This document shows positions 46,197-56,210 of a DNA stretch of 64,000 bases, in pieces. This DNA is from Segetibacter koreensis DSM 18137 (lineage in GTDB: Bacteria > Bacteroidota > Bacteroidia > Chitinophagales > Chitinophagaceae): assembly GCF_000374045.1 (NCBI RefSeq), contig NZ_KB893314.1, forward strand, positions 457,372 through 521,371, in the 5' to 3' direction. The first letter of the stretch is position 1; every line of letters begins with the position of its first letter. The notes below the pieces were generated by a model, which was not told the DNA's origin, searched no databases, and worked only from the letters and a program-made list of their open reading frames with translations. The position numbers were made by a program, and so were the translations under genes.

Positions 46197-47366
46197 GTGG
46201 ACGAATTGAATATAACAGAAGTAAAAAAATTGCGGAAAAAAGTAAGACCAGTTATTAAATGGACGGGGGGCAAGTACGACGAGTATTCAATGTTTTCTGA
46301 ATTTATTCCTGATTTTGAAAGATATTTTGAACCTTTTTTTGGCGGTGGAGGAGTTTTCTTTGCATTGCAACCTTCGACACCGGCGTTTTTAAATGATAAA
46401 AGCAAAGACCTCATAAAATTTTATTCGCTTATTCATTCGACATCTTTGCAAAAAGAATTAAATACCTATTCAGATGCATGGGACGAAGCAGGAAAACTGT
46501 CAGGCGAATTAAAGCCACTTTTGTTACCAATATTTAAAAAATTTATAAGCGACAAAATTGACGTCAATACTTTAAAAGAAAGCATTAAAAAAATACTGGT
46601 CGAAATATGCTTACATGAAAATTACCAGTTATTTAAAAAGTCCTTTATTATCTATCCTGACAAGTTTATAAAGAAGCTGGATGCATCAATTGTCGATAAA
46701 TTTAAGAGGATTAAAGCAATTTGCGTCAAAGAAAACAGGAGCTTTAATGACAACGAACTAGATGACCATATTGAAACCGGAATAAAAAGCGGTCTTTATT
46801 TATTTCTGCGTGAACTTATGAATTTGCAATACGCAGGCAAGCTTAATTTAAATGATGCGAAAACGGCAGCCAATTGGTATTTTATAAGAGAATTCTGTTA
46901 TGCATCTATGTTTCGTTACAACAGGCAGGGCGGATTTAATATTCCCTACGGGGGTATTGCTTATAACAAAAAGAATTTCCGTTTAAAAGTGGAAAATATT
47001 TTTGTAAAAGATATTGTGCAATTATTTGAAAAGGCTAAATTTTATAATCATGATTTTTCTGAATTTCTTTTTAAAACAAAACCCAAAAAAAACGATTTTA
47101 TTTTTTTAGATCCGCCGTATGACAGCGAGTTCTCTGAATATGATCAGAATTCTTTTACGAAAGATGACCAGGTAAGGCTTAGAGATGTATTGCTGCAAAC
47201 AGAAGCTAAATGGATGCTGGTTATTAAAGAAACTGATTTTATAAGATCGTTGTACGCTGTACCCCAATGCAGGTTTATTGAATTTGACAAAACATATACT
47301 TACAATGTCAGGGGAAGAAATAATCGTGACACAAAACATCTGATCATTGTAAACTACACCATCTAA
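46197..47366 (+). CDS. D12-class DNA adenine methyltransferase
   Basis: Transfers methyl from SAM to adenine N6 in a specific DNA sequence. The 389-residue protein starts at GTG 46197. Motif X is IKWTGGKYDEYS (20-31), motif I is RYFEPFFGGGGVFF (42-55), and the catalytic motif IV is DPPY at 305-308 (FLDPPYDSEF). The order X, I, target-recognition region, IV is the Dam/D12 (alpha) arrangement. The large central region (about 60-290) is the target-recognition area and is longer than in Dam. The stop is 3 nt from the start of a PD-(D/E)XK protein gene, so this is the modification half of a type II restriction-modification pair. The specificity is unknown. Confidence 0.94.
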   Translation: MDELNITEVKKLRKKVRPVIKWTGGKYDEYSMFSEFIPDFERYFEPFFGGGGVFFALQPSTPAFLNDKSKDLIKFYSLIHSTSLQKELNTYSDAWDEAGKLSGELKPLLLPIFKKFISDKIDVNTLKESIKKILVEICLHENYQLFKKSFIIYPDKFIKKLDASIVDKFKRIKAICVKENRSFNDNELDDHIETGIKSGLYLFLRELMNLQYAGKLNLNDAKTAANWYFIREFCYASMFRYNRQGGFNIPYGGIAYNKKNFRLKVENIFVKDIVQLFEKAKFYNHDFSEFLFKTKPKKNDFIFLDPPYDSEFSEYDQNSFTKDDQVRLRDVLLQTEAKWMLVIKETDFIRSLYAVPQCRFIEFDKTYTYNVRGRNNRDTKHLIIVNYTI

Positions 47367-47369
47367 AGC

Positions 47370-47978
47370 ATGGCTTACATCAAGCTGAGTGATTTTATAT
47401 TTGACTGCGACAGGTGTCACACACCTTGTGATGGTGTAAGTAAGGGAACTTATATTTTTAAGAATGATGTTTCGCTTTCTGAAAGCTTCGAAGAAATGCT
47501 TATTAAGCGAATAAATACAGCAGGAAAATACTCAGCAGCAAAAACTCAGAAAGAAGGTTATCCTGATATTGAAATACAAAACCCTGATCGCAGCATTTAT
47601 TCTTATTTAGAAGTGAAAGTGCAACAACGAACGTTTATGCAGGTTAAAAAATATCTTCCCCACAGTAATTTAGAACCTTCTGAAACAATTGCACTCAATC
47701 TCAGCGACCTGCTCAGATATTTTACAATTCAACAAACCACCGGAACATCTACTGTTATTGTTTGGTTTTTACTAAACCGTTTATGTATTGTTGATAAAGC
47801 CTCGTTCAAAGTTTATTTTCAATCTTGTGAAGAGCTGGAACGCATTTATCATTTAGAAAAACAAAAGAGAACTTTTAAGAGAAAATCAGGAGAGGGTGAT
47901 GTTGTGGATGGAGTACATAAAGGTGTAACTGTCAATTTTCATTTTAGTCTTACAGAACTAAAAGAATGGAAATGGTAA
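47370..47978 (+). CDS. Probable type II restriction endonuclease (PD-(D/E)XK)
   Basis: A 202-residue protein translated 3 nt after the adenine methylase. It carries GYPDIEIQN followed by YLEVKVQ: Asp66, Glu81 and Lys83 fit the PD-x(n)-ExK catalytic core of restriction nucleases. An N-terminal DCDRCHTPC cluster with Cys13, Cys16 and Cys20 could bind zinc. The middle part is beta-rich and the C-terminus is basic (KQKRTFKRKSG) then ends in beta strands. No named family was recognised, so the assignment rests on the core motif and tight pairing with the methylase. Confidence 0.78.
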   Translation: MAYIKLSDFIFDCDRCHTPCDGVSKGTYIFKNDVSLSESFEEMLIKRINTAGKYSAAKTQKEGYPDIEIQNPDRSIYSYLEVKVQQRTFMQVKKYLPHSNLEPSETIALNLSDLLRYFTIQQTTGTSTVIVWFLLNRLCIVDKASFKVYFQSCEELERIYHLEKQKRTFKRKSGEGDVVDGVHKGVTVNFHFSLTELKEWKW

Positions 47979-48030
47979 GTTTTTTCCTAGATCCGTTGCG
48001 ATTCTTTTACCTTCATTAAAATTACAAGAA

Positions 48031-50259
48031 CTAGTAAAGGTTAAATTTTTCTATAATTCCTGTTATTTTCTTTTGATATCTCGCCAATTCTTCATTCTGC
48101 TGTTTTATAAAAGAATTGTCTTCAAGCTTGCCGACCACTTCGTCCATTTCTTTTTGATTGTCGTAAGGAATTTTCCTGAAGGGATTCGTATAGTCTTTTG
48201 CTCTTGATTGGTAAATGCCTTGTGTCATCCATTCTCTTGTTGCAAGAGCCGCCCGGAGCAGATCTCTAAATGCTACTTTTCCCAATTTCTTAAGGTGTAC
48301 GCCTGAAACCAATTGAAAGGCTGCCAGTGAATGCGCAAGTTTTTGAGTAGGATACAATTTGGTTTGTTGCGAGTAAAAAGAATGCAACGACTCCCAGGAT
48401 TTTATTTTGCCTTCCCGAATTCTTTTATTTACCAAGCTGATTTCCGTTAGTGGTATCAGCTGTCCGCCAACATTCAACCATTCGTTTAAAACATGTTTAG
48501 TGGAAAGTACATCAAGTAAATTTTCATAGCTCGTAATTCCTTTATTATCTATTAATTGTAGTAATTGGTTTACACCATAAAATGTAATAAGGTCTTTAAA
48601 AATATGATAGCTCTTTATTATTTTAATGATCACAACTTTCCGCCTGGTATTTTCAAAACCTTCGGCTAAAATTTCCAAATCATCTATACCGGGGTCTTTT
48701 TCTTCAAGCAATTTTTTTCCTTTTGCAATAACTTCATCATCTGTACATTCTCTTGCAGGTTCATTTTTTCTAAAATAAGCTTTTCCTGTACATTTTTGAA
48801 ATAACTGTATTGACGTTATTATTTCGTTTATACTATCTGGGGCCAGGTAGTCATACTCAAGATTCTGGATCTTTTCTTGCCGCTTGTCGCGGTCTTTGTA
48901 TTTCCAGCCATTTCTTTCGAGAGCATACATATTGTACATAAACCAATAAGCAGGCATTACAACAAGCCGGTCTCGTGTAACATCATTACTAATTAATGAA
49001 AAAGGTATGGGAATATTTAATTCTGCGGGGTAATCACCTTTTGCAATCATAGTGAAGGTTGCAAACTTTGAATTGTGTTTAAGGCTAACGCATAAGCCGG
49101 GCCAAAAGCCTCTTCCGGCTATTATCTCTCCATCTGCACCCCGGCTGTTGTGATTAGAACCAATGGTTGCACCTGCAGGAATATTGCTTTGTCCCATTAC
49201 TGTGGCTGCACATAAAAACGAGTTATTATGATGCTGCTCGTGGGCCGGAAAAATAAGCGTGTTTAAAACTTCGCAGCAAGAAATAGTTGAATTGTTGCCA
49301 AGATAAGAGTTGATAAGGCGTGCGCCATATTTTAACTGTGAATGATTTGCCATTACAAAACGAACAGCCTTTACACCATAAAACGCACGGCAGCCAAAAC
49401 CCATAATTCCATTTACAATTTCGCACCCTTCACCTATCTGAGATGTACCTTCAGGCCCCGAATGTATTGTTAGATTTTTTAGTTTATTAGCTCCTTTCAA
49501 GTATGCGTCAGCTCCTATCCAAACGTCTTTTATAATTTTACAATTCTTAATAACGGTTCGATCTCCCACCTTCCCGTAATAGCCTCTTTTCTTATCAAAC
49601 TTTGATTCAGTAAATTCTTTAAACTTTTGCAAGAGGACTTCATCATCACGAAACTTTGTCCATAAATAAGCGTCTCCTGCCTCCATTCCGTTAAAAGGAA
49701 TAATCTTTCGCCCACCATTTTCATTGCATACTTCAAGCCATATTCTTACCTCTTCTTCCTCGCCTTCTTTTACAATTCCGTTTCCAAACTTAGCATGATT
49801 AGTAGTTACGAGTTCATTTACATTAACGATAATTACTTCGTTACCAATGATATAATGAGACAGGTAAGTTACATTATCAATCACAACATTGTCACCAAAA
49901 TCGCAGCTTATAATTGTAGAGTTATATAACCCGACAGGAACTTTCAAATCGCTAAATTCCAGGCAAAAAGGTTCCAACTTCCCTATTCTTACAAGTCCAA
50001 AAAACTTGCAGTTTTTTACAAGTTCAGGGTTAAAGGCATCAGATACTAAAATCTTATTCCAGTCGTCTGATGTGTTTCTGTTTCTTACCAGCACTTCAAT
50101 TTCATAAGCAGAAAGCTGGCGGTAATTTATCCCGTTTTTATTCTGCATTTCCCGCAGGTAATATTCATCTTTTCCCTGGGGTAAATAATCAGAGGTAATA
50201 AAGCCGTAACCAAGAGAGGAGATACTTCGCTTTCGAATATCATTTATAGCTGTAGGCAT
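48031..50259 (-). CDS. DUF4954 family protein (left-handed beta-helix)
   Basis: A 742-residue protein of a family found in Bacteroidota and spirochaetes with no assigned reaction. Repeated hexapeptide-like turns (VKNCKIIKDVWIGADAYLKGANKLKNLTI, GEGCEIVNGIMGFGC, ANHSQLKYGARLIN) point to a left-handed parallel beta helix at about 120-390, like sugar-nucleotide acyl- or uridylyltransferases. GSNHNSRGADGEIIAGRGFWPG is a highly conserved segment. The C-terminal 300 residues are helical. It has no signal peptide, so it is cytosolic. Its 3' end faces the restriction gene. A sugar-nucleotide role near glmS is possible but inferred. Confidence 0.9.
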   Translation of the reverse strand: MPTAINDIRKRSISSLGYGFITSDYLPQGKDEYYLREMQNKNGINYRQLSAYEIEVLVRNRNTSDDWNKILVSDAFNPELVKNCKFFGLVRIGKLEPFCLEFSDLKVPVGLYNSTIISCDFGDNVVIDNVTYLSHYIIGNEVIIVNVNELVTTNHAKFGNGIVKEGEEEEVRIWLEVCNENGGRKIIPFNGMEAGDAYLWTKFRDDEVLLQKFKEFTESKFDKKRGYYGKVGDRTVIKNCKIIKDVWIGADAYLKGANKLKNLTIHSGPEGTSQIGEGCEIVNGIMGFGCRAFYGVKAVRFVMANHSQLKYGARLINSYLGNNSTISCCEVLNTLIFPAHEQHHNNSFLCAATVMGQSNIPAGATIGSNHNSRGADGEIIAGRGFWPGLCVSLKHNSKFATFTMIAKGDYPAELNIPIPFSLISNDVTRDRLVVMPAYWFMYNMYALERNGWKYKDRDKRQEKIQNLEYDYLAPDSINEIITSIQLFQKCTGKAYFRKNEPARECTDDEVIAKGKKLLEEKDPGIDDLEILAEGFENTRRKVVIIKIIKSYHIFKDLITFYGVNQLLQLIDNKGITSYENLLDVLSTKHVLNEWLNVGGQLIPLTEISLVNKRIREGKIKSWESLHSFYSQQTKLYPTQKLAHSLAAFQLVSGVHLKKLGKVAFRDLLRAALATREWMTQGIYQSRAKDYTNPFRKIPYDNQKEMDEVVGKLEDNSFIKQQNEELARYQKKITGIIEKFNLY

Positions 50260-50323
50260 AGAATTGATAAGAATTTTTAAAAGGAATTCGATTTATGTTA
50301 CCAACACCGGTCTCACGAGCGGC

Positions 50324-50345
50324 CATCGTTGCGTCGCACACTTGT
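50324..50345 (-). repeat. 22-bp dispersed intergenic repeat, copy 2
   Basis: On the minus strand the sequence is ACAAGTGTGCGACGCAACGATG, differing from copy 1 at three positions. It lies between glmS and the DUF4954 gene in a locally GC-rich patch of an otherwise AT-rich intergenic stretch. Confidence 0.55.
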
Positions 50346-50388
50346 ACCGCACAACAAACATTTCAGCAATTTTTTCCAGGTTTTGTAA

Positions 50389-52227
50389 TTATTCTACCGT
50401 AACTGACTTTGCAAGATTTCTTGGTTTATCTACATCTAAATCTTTTGCAATGCCAATGTAATAACTTAATAATTGTAATGGAATAACACTTAACAGTGGA
50501 GCTAATGCCTCATCTGCATCGGGAACATAAATGACATCATCGGCCATTTCTGAAATTATAGTGTCGCCTTCTGTAACAACAGCAATTACTTTTCCTTTCC
50601 TGGCCTTTATTTCCTGTATGTTTGATACAATTTTTTCGTAGTATTTGTCTTTTGTTGCTACAAACACCACGGGCAGATTTTCATCTACCAGGGCTATCGG
50701 TCCGTGCTTCATTTCCGCTGCAGGGTAACCTTCTGCATGTATATAAGATATTTCTTTAAGCTTCAGGGCACCCTCTAACGCAACCGGAAAATTGTATCCG
50801 CGGCCCAGGTACAAGAAGTCTCTTGCGTCTTTATATTTATTTGCAACAGACTGTACAGCAGCTGCACTTTCCTTTAATATTTGCGCTACTTTATCCGGAA
50901 TGCTATTTAATTCCGTTAATAAATGCATATACCTTTTGTTATCAATCGAACCTTTTGCATAGCCTATTTTAAAAGCCATCATTGCGAGCACGACCAATTG
51001 TCCTGTAAATGCTTTGGTACTGGCCACACCGATTTCAGGTCCTGAGTGTGTATAAGCACCCGCGTCACTCAGTCGGGCTATGCTGCTTCCAACCGCATTT
51101 ACAACACCAAATATAAAAGCGCCTTTTTCTTTTGCATTTTCGAGCGCTACCAGGGTATCAGCCGTTTCACCGCTCTGAGAAATAGCAATAATTACATCAC
51201 CTTTATTTATAACAGGATTGCGATACCTAAATTCACTGGCATACTCTACTTCAACGGGAATTCTACACAAGTCTTCAAACAAATATTCTGCAATAAGTCC
51301 TGCGTGCCAGCTTGTGCCGCAAGCGACCATTACCATCCGGTGGGCGTTAATAAGTGCAGGCAAATGATTTTCAACACCGCTCATAGTAATCGTACCTGCA
51401 TTGGCATGTAGCCTGCCTCTTAGACAATCAAAAATAGAGTCTGGCTGGTCATAAATTTCTTTAAGCATGAAATGCTCGTAGCCTCCTTTTTCTATTGCCG
51501 CCAACTCCATATCAAGCTTTTGAATAAAAGGAGTCTGCTTTTCATTTCCCAGATTTTTCAGTACCAGCTCATCTGGTTTTACGATGGCAATTTCGTAATC
51601 ATTTACATATACGACCTCCTTTGTATATTCAATAATCGGGGAGGCATCTGAAGCAAGAAAATGTTCACCCTTACCTATTCCTATTACCAGGGGACTACCT
51701 TTTCTTGCAGCGATAATTGTTTCAGGGTCATCCTCATCAACCAGCAAAATACAATACGCTCCTACCACTCTTTTCAACGCTATTCTTAATGCCTGCTCAG
51801 TACTACAGTGGTCGTGCAGCTTTATATCTTCTATAAAATTCAGCAGCACCTCTGTATCGGTATCACTCTTAAATTCGTAATCTTTTTTCAGGAGTTCCTG
51901 CTTTATCGATGCATAATTTTCTATAATGCCGTTATGTATCATTGCCAGCTTACCACCAGAGCTTCTGTGGGGGTGTGCGTTACGGTCACTGGGCTCACCA
52001 TGGGTCGCCCACCTGGTATGACCAATAGCTGTATGTGCATGAGTGTCTTTTCCGATAACGGATTCTTCCAGTTCACTTACCTTTCCTTTTTTCTTGTACA
52101 CTTTTAAAGATGCATTTACCAAGGCAATACCAGAACTATCATAACCGCGGTATTCAAGTCTTTTTAATCCTTTCAATACCACCGGGTAAGCCTCCCGCTT
52201 GCCGGTATAACCAACAATTCCACACAT
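50389..52227 (-). CDS. glmS: Glutamine-fructose-6-phosphate aminotransferase (isomerising)
   Basis: Makes glucosamine-6-phosphate from fructose-6-phosphate and glutamine, the entry to peptidoglycan and lipopolysaccharide amino sugars. The 612-residue length is standard. Cys2 in MCGIVGYTG is the glutaminase nucleophile. HTRWATHGEPSDRNAHPH and NGIIENY are glutaminase-domain marks; the two SIS domains carry GTSWHAG, SQSGETADTL and GPEIGVASTKAFTGQ, and the protein ends KPRNLAKSVTVE. No glmS ribozyme is visible upstream, which is expected outside Firmicutes. It is divergent from a GNAT gene. Confidence 0.97.
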   Translation of the reverse strand: MCGIVGYTGKREAYPVVLKGLKRLEYRGYDSSGIALVNASLKVYKKKGKVSELEESVIGKDTHAHTAIGHTRWATHGEPSDRNAHPHRSSGGKLAMIHNGIIENYASIKQELLKKDYEFKSDTDTEVLLNFIEDIKLHDHCSTEQALRIALKRVVGAYCILLVDEDDPETIIAARKGSPLVIGIGKGEHFLASDASPIIEYTKEVVYVNDYEIAIVKPDELVLKNLGNEKQTPFIQKLDMELAAIEKGGYEHFMLKEIYDQPDSIFDCLRGRLHANAGTITMSGVENHLPALINAHRMVMVACGTSWHAGLIAEYLFEDLCRIPVEVEYASEFRYRNPVINKGDVIIAISQSGETADTLVALENAKEKGAFIFGVVNAVGSSIARLSDAGAYTHSGPEIGVASTKAFTGQLVVLAMMAFKIGYAKGSIDNKRYMHLLTELNSIPDKVAQILKESAAAVQSVANKYKDARDFLYLGRGYNFPVALEGALKLKEISYIHAEGYPAAEMKHGPIALVDENLPVVFVATKDKYYEKIVSNIQEIKARKGKVIAVVTEGDTIISEMADDVIYVPDADEALAPLLSVIPLQLLSYYIGIAKDLDVDKPRNLAKSVTVE

Positions 52228-52309
52228 AATTATTGATATTTAATACTGCAATATCCTTATTTTTAAGCGATTAATACAAACTGAAAAAGCTAAAAGAGTT
52301 TATAGAAAA

Positions 52310-52918
52310 ATGAAGGAAGTTATAGATTTTAATGCTGAATACATACTGGAGAACCAACTTGTTTTGCTTCGTCCGTTGCTACAAAGTGATTTTGAAAATT
52401 TGTTGAGATTTAGTGCCAGGGAACCTGAATTATGGAAATACTCATTAGTAACAGCAGCAGGCCACGATAATCTTCGTAATTATTTAGCGATAGCACAAAA
52501 GGGAAGAAACGAACAAAAAGAATATCCTTTTATTGTTTTCGATAAAAGGACCAAACAATATGCAGGAAGTACAAGATTTTACGATATTCAGCAAGATTAC
52601 CAAACGTTGCAACTTGGCTACACATGGTATGGAAAGGAGTTTCATGGTACGGGGCTGAATAAAAATTGCAAGTATTTATTACTGGAATTTGCTTTTGAAA
52701 AATTACATATGGAAAGGGTAGAATTCAGGGCAGACAATGAAAATGCCAGAAGCATAGCTGCAATGAAAAGCATTGGCTGTAAAGTAGATGGCATACTAAG
52801 AAGTAATATGCCAAAGAGAGAAGGAGGAAGAAGAGATTCGATAGTATTATCAATCTTAAAGGACGAATGGGAAAACGATGTAAAAGAAATGCTAAGAAGG
52901 AAAATTGAAGCATTTTAA
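52310..52918 (+). CDS. GNAT family N-acetyltransferase (RimJ/RimL-like)
   Basis: A 202-residue acetyltransferase that uses acetyl-CoA. It has the Acetyltransf_3 pattern: LENQLVLLRPLLQSDFENLLRF at the start, QLGYTWYGKEFHGTGLNKNCKYLLL around the acetyl-CoA loop (a divergent QxxGxG/A) and the RVEFRADNENARSIAAMKSIGCKVDG motif near the end. The substrate may be a protein N-terminus or a small amine. It is divergent from glmS and convergent with glpK, with a 9-bp hairpin between. Confidence 0.9.
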   Translation: MKEVIDFNAEYILENQLVLLRPLLQSDFENLLRFSAREPELWKYSLVTAAGHDNLRNYLAIAQKGRNEQKEYPFIVFDKRTKQYAGSTRFYDIQQDYQTLQLGYTWYGKEFHGTGLNKNCKYLLLEFAFEKLHMERVEFRADNENARSIAAMKSIGCKVDGILRSNMPKREGGRRDSIVLSILKDEWENDVKEMLRRKIEAF

Positions 52919-52919
52919 G

Positions 52920-52948
52920 CTTTTTCGTCACACCCCATCACGAAAAAG
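52920..52948. terminator. Hairpin between the GNAT gene and glpK
   Basis: CTTTTTCGT (52920-52928) pairs with ACGAAAAAG (52940-52948) in a convergent gap. A perfect 9-bp AT-rich stem lies immediately after both stop codons. No T run outside the stem is seen, so it is a weak bidirectional terminator at best. Confidence 0.42.
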
Positions 52949-52952
52949 TACC

Positions 52953-54440
52953 TCACCCTTCTGCCCATGCTTTAGCAGCTTTTACTGCCCTGTGCCATCC
53001 TTGAATAAGCAATTCATTGTTAATATTTTCTGCATCAAACTGCCTGTTTAGTTTCCACTGGGTTTCAAGTTCTTCCCTGCTGCTCCAGAATCCGGTCGCC
53101 AGTCCGGCAAGGTAGGCAGCTCCCAGGGCAGTAACTTCAGTTATTTCTGGCCTTACAACTGCAGTATTCAATACGTTCGCCTGTATCTGCATCAACAGAT
53201 CATTTGAGACTGCTCCGCCATCAACTCTCAATTCAAGAATCGTTTCTCCCGAATCTGCCTGCATTGCATTGAGTACATCCATTGTTTGAAAGGCGATGCT
53301 TTCCAGCGCAGCATGAGCTATGTGAGCCGCTTTGGTTCCTCTTGTTATTCCAACCATTGTACCACGTGCATGTTGGTCCCAATGGGGTGCGCCCAGACCT
53401 GCAAAGGCAGGCACAAGATAAACGCCTCCATTATCACTAACCTCTTTAGCCAGATCTTCTACTGCCGGAGCTGAAGATATAATACCCAGCTCATCTCTTA
53501 GCCACTGAACAACCGCTCCGCCGATGAAAATACTTCCCTCAAGAGCGTACATGACTTCATCATTTATCTTCCATGCAACTGTGGTTATTAAATTATTTTT
53601 TGAAATTACCGGCTTGTTTCCTGTGTTCATCAGCATAAAACATCCTGTACCGTAAGTATTTTTTACCATTCCTGGCCTGGTGCACATTTGTCCAAATAGA
53701 GCTGCCTGCTGGTCTCCGGCTATTCCGGCAATTGGAATTTTATGGGCAAGAATATTACCCGCGGTTTCACCAAAAACCTCACTGGAGGAACGAACCTCTG
53801 GCAGCATACTTTCAGGAATATCAAAAAGATCAAGGAGGTCTTTATCCCAAGTGAGCGTATGAATATTAAAAAGCATGGTTCTGGAAGCATTTGTAACATC
53901 TGTTATATGCACTGCACCTCCCGTTAAATTCCATACTAGCCAACTATCTACAGTACCAAAAGCCAATGCTCCTTTTTCCGCACTTTCCCGCGCACCTTCT
54001 ACATTCTTCAGTAACCATTTTATTTTGGTAGCAGAAAAATAAGCATCGATAATTAACCCTGTTTTTTCCTGTATCATTTTGCTGTGGCCAGATTCTTTCA
54101 GCTCATCACAATAACCAGCGGTGCGCCGGTCTTGCCAGACAATAGCATTATGAATAGGTTTGCCGGTTCGCCTGTCCCAGACTATAGTAGTTTCTCTCTG
54201 GTTGGTAATACCAATGGCAGCCACATCTTTTGGAGTAAGTCCCGCTTTTATCATAGCTTCCGTGGCTACACCTACCTGTGATGACCATATTTCAGTGGGG
54301 TCATGCTCTACATGGCCCGGAGAAGGATAATATTGGGTAAACTCCCGTTGGGCAAGAGAAACAATATTGCCGGCCCGATTGAAAAGAATTGCGCGTGAAC
54401 TTGTAGTTCCCTGGTCTAGCGAAAGGATATAGTTTCCCAT
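52953..54440 (-). CDS. glpK: Glycerol kinase
   Basis: Phosphorylates glycerol to sn-glycerol-3-phosphate in the cytosol. The 495-residue protein belongs to the FGGY kinases: [13 protein letters not shown] at residues 6-18, [36 protein letters not shown] and [13 protein letters not shown], and the FGGY signature region with [13 protein letters not shown]. It lies 11 nt downstream of glpD on the same strand, so both are one operon for glycerol use. No glpF facilitator is in the window. Confidence 0.97.
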   Translation of the reverse strand: MGNYILSLDQGTTSSRAILFNRAGNIVSLAQREFTQYYPSPGHVEHDPTEIWSSQVGVATEAMIKAGLTPKDVAAIGITNQRETTIVWDRRTGKPIHNAIVWQDRRTAGYCDELKESGHSKMIQEKTGLIIDAYFSATKIKWLLKNVEGARESAEKGALAFGTVDSWLVWNLTGGAVHITDVTNASRTMLFNIHTLTWDKDLLDLFDIPESMLPEVRSSSEVFGETAGNILAHKIPIAGIAGDQQAALFGQMCTRPGMVKNTYGTGCFMLMNTGNKPVISKNNLITTVAWKINDEVMYALEGSIFIGGAVVQWLRDELGIISSAPAVEDLAKEVSDNGGVYLVPAFAGLGAPHWDQHARGTMVGITRGTKAAHIAHAALESIAFQTMDVLNAMQADSGETILELRVDGGAVSNDLLMQIQANVLNTAVVRPEITEVTALGAAYLAGLATGFWSSREELETQWKLNRQFDAENINNELLIQGWHRAVKAAKAWAEG

Positions 54441-54451
54441 TGACGTTTCAA

Positions 54452-56047
54452 TTAATTTTGGTGTAAAATGTAATTTTCTGTTTGCCTGAGGTAATTAGCA
54501 GCAACTTTATTAAATTGTATTATTTGGTTGCTTTTCCAATTTTCATCATAATTCAATTCCATTTGCAAAAGTTCTGCTACCCGTGGTGCCGCTTCTATTG
54601 CAGCTTTTGCATCAAGAAACAAAATGCGAAGCCTTCTTGCCAAAACATCTTCTACTGTTCTTGCCATTTCAAATCTAACTGCCCATACAACTTCGGCTTC
54701 CATATAAGGAAGTGTAGTTATCAATTTTTTCTCGAGAAAAGGCAGCTCCTTTACCAATTCTAATATATTCTTCTCCTTATCGCCATACACATTTAAATGG
54801 CTATTTGTATAAATTTCTGTGCTTCCGCATATTTTCAGATTCTTCGTATTGCACTCTACTTTGGGTAATTTACCTACTTCTATAATTTTTTTAACCGTGT
54901 CTTCTGCCATTTTTCTATAGGTTGTCCATTTGCCACCTGTGATGGTTACAAGGCCAGAATCACTGACAAAAAGTTTATGACTTCTTGAAATCTCTTTTGT
55001 TTTAACTAAATTATCAGCAGGAGCAGCCAAGGGCCGCAACCCTGCAAAAACACTTAAAATATCTTCTTCACCAGGAGGGTGTTTTAAATATTGTTTAATG
55101 GTATCCAGAATAAATTTAACCTCCTTATCAAGAGCCTGAGGTTCCATAGAATACTCGTCGATCGGTGTATCAGTTGTTCCAACCAGTATATGTTCCTGCC
55201 ATGGTATTGCAAATAACACCCTTCCATCTGCTGTTTCCGGAATCATAAGGGCACACTCCCCATTTAAAAATGACCTTTTTATAACAATGTGTATTCCCTG
55301 GCTTGGCTTTACCATCGGCTTCTTCTCTGGTACGTCCATCCTGAGAATATTATCTACAAATACTCCGGTAGCGTTAACAACCACTTTCGACAAAAAAGTA
55401 TATTCTTTTCCTGTTTCTATATCTTTTGCCGTTACTCCTTGTATTCTTCTATCTTTTTTAACTAAGCCCGTTACTTCAAAGTAATTTAAAACAACACCGC
55501 CTTGCTCAACACAAGTCTGGGCTAAATTAACAGCAAGCCGCGCATCATCAAACTGGGCATCATAATATTTAACTCCGCCCACAAGTCCTTCAGCCTTGAG
55601 TCCTGGAAAAAGTCTGGTAACCTCATCATGGCTAAGAGCTTCTGATTTTCCAAGACTGTAACTGCCTGAAAGCAAATCATACAATTTTAAACCAAAATAA
55701 TATTTGATTTTGGACAGCAGGGTGTAACAGGGAATGACAAAAGATTGCTTCTTCACAAGATGGGCTGCATTGTGTTGCAAAATTCCTCTCTCGTGTAATG
55801 CATCATACACTAACCTTAAATCTCCGTTTGCAAGATACCTTACCCCTCCATGTATCAGCTTTGTACTTCTGCTTGATGTTCCTTTGGCAATATCTGATTG
55901 CTCTAATAACAAAGTGGAATAGCCCCTGTTTGCAGCATCCAAAGCAATTCCCAAACCTGATGCACCGCCCCCAATAACAATAACATCCCAGCTTGTTTTG
56001 CTTTTAACTTTGTTCAATAAAAAGTCTCTTTGAAATACAGAAGTCAT
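54452..56047 (-). CDS. glpD: Glycerol-3-phosphate dehydrogenase/oxidase
   Basis: Oxidises glycerol-3-phosphate to dihydroxyacetone phosphate with FAD, passing electrons to the respiratory chain at the inner membrane. The 531-residue protein starts with the FAD-binding [20 protein letters not shown] (about 25-44), followed by [18 protein letters not shown], a family hallmark. [32 protein letters not shown] and the [13 protein letters not shown] motif follow, then the C-terminal DAO_C helical domain. It is the first gene of glpD-glpK. Confidence 0.96.
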   Translation of the reverse strand: MTSVFQRDFLLNKVKSKTSWDVIVIGGGASGLGIALDAANRGYSTLLLEQSDIAKGTSSRSTKLIHGGVRYLANGDLRLVYDALHERGILQHNAAHLVKKQSFVIPCYTLLSKIKYYFGLKLYDLLSGSYSLGKSEALSHDEVTRLFPGLKAEGLVGGVKYYDAQFDDARLAVNLAQTCVEQGGVVLNYFEVTGLVKKDRRIQGVTAKDIETGKEYTFLSKVVVNATGVFVDNILRMDVPEKKPMVKPSQGIHIVIKRSFLNGECALMIPETADGRVLFAIPWQEHILVGTTDTPIDEYSMEPQALDKEVKFILDTIKQYLKHPPGEEDILSVFAGLRPLAAPADNLVKTKEISRSHKLFVSDSGLVTITGGKWTTYRKMAEDTVKKIIEVGKLPKVECNTKNLKICGSTEIYTNSHLNVYGDKEKNILELVKELPFLEKKLITTLPYMEAEVVWAVRFEMARTVEDVLARRLRILFLDAKAAIEAAPRVAELLQMELNYDENWKSNQIIQFNKVAANYLRQTENYILHQN

Positions 56048-56210
56048 TTTTTGTGTTTTAGCAGTATTTCATGTTATTTATGCAGTACAACTTAGTATAA
56101 CTTTTGAGATAAAAAAAGGTTTTATCTTTTTTCTTTAAAAAAACAACAAAACGAAAAGTGAAAGCTCCTTTAATATCAATTGAGAACTTAAAAATAGCTC
56201 AAAAAGAAAT

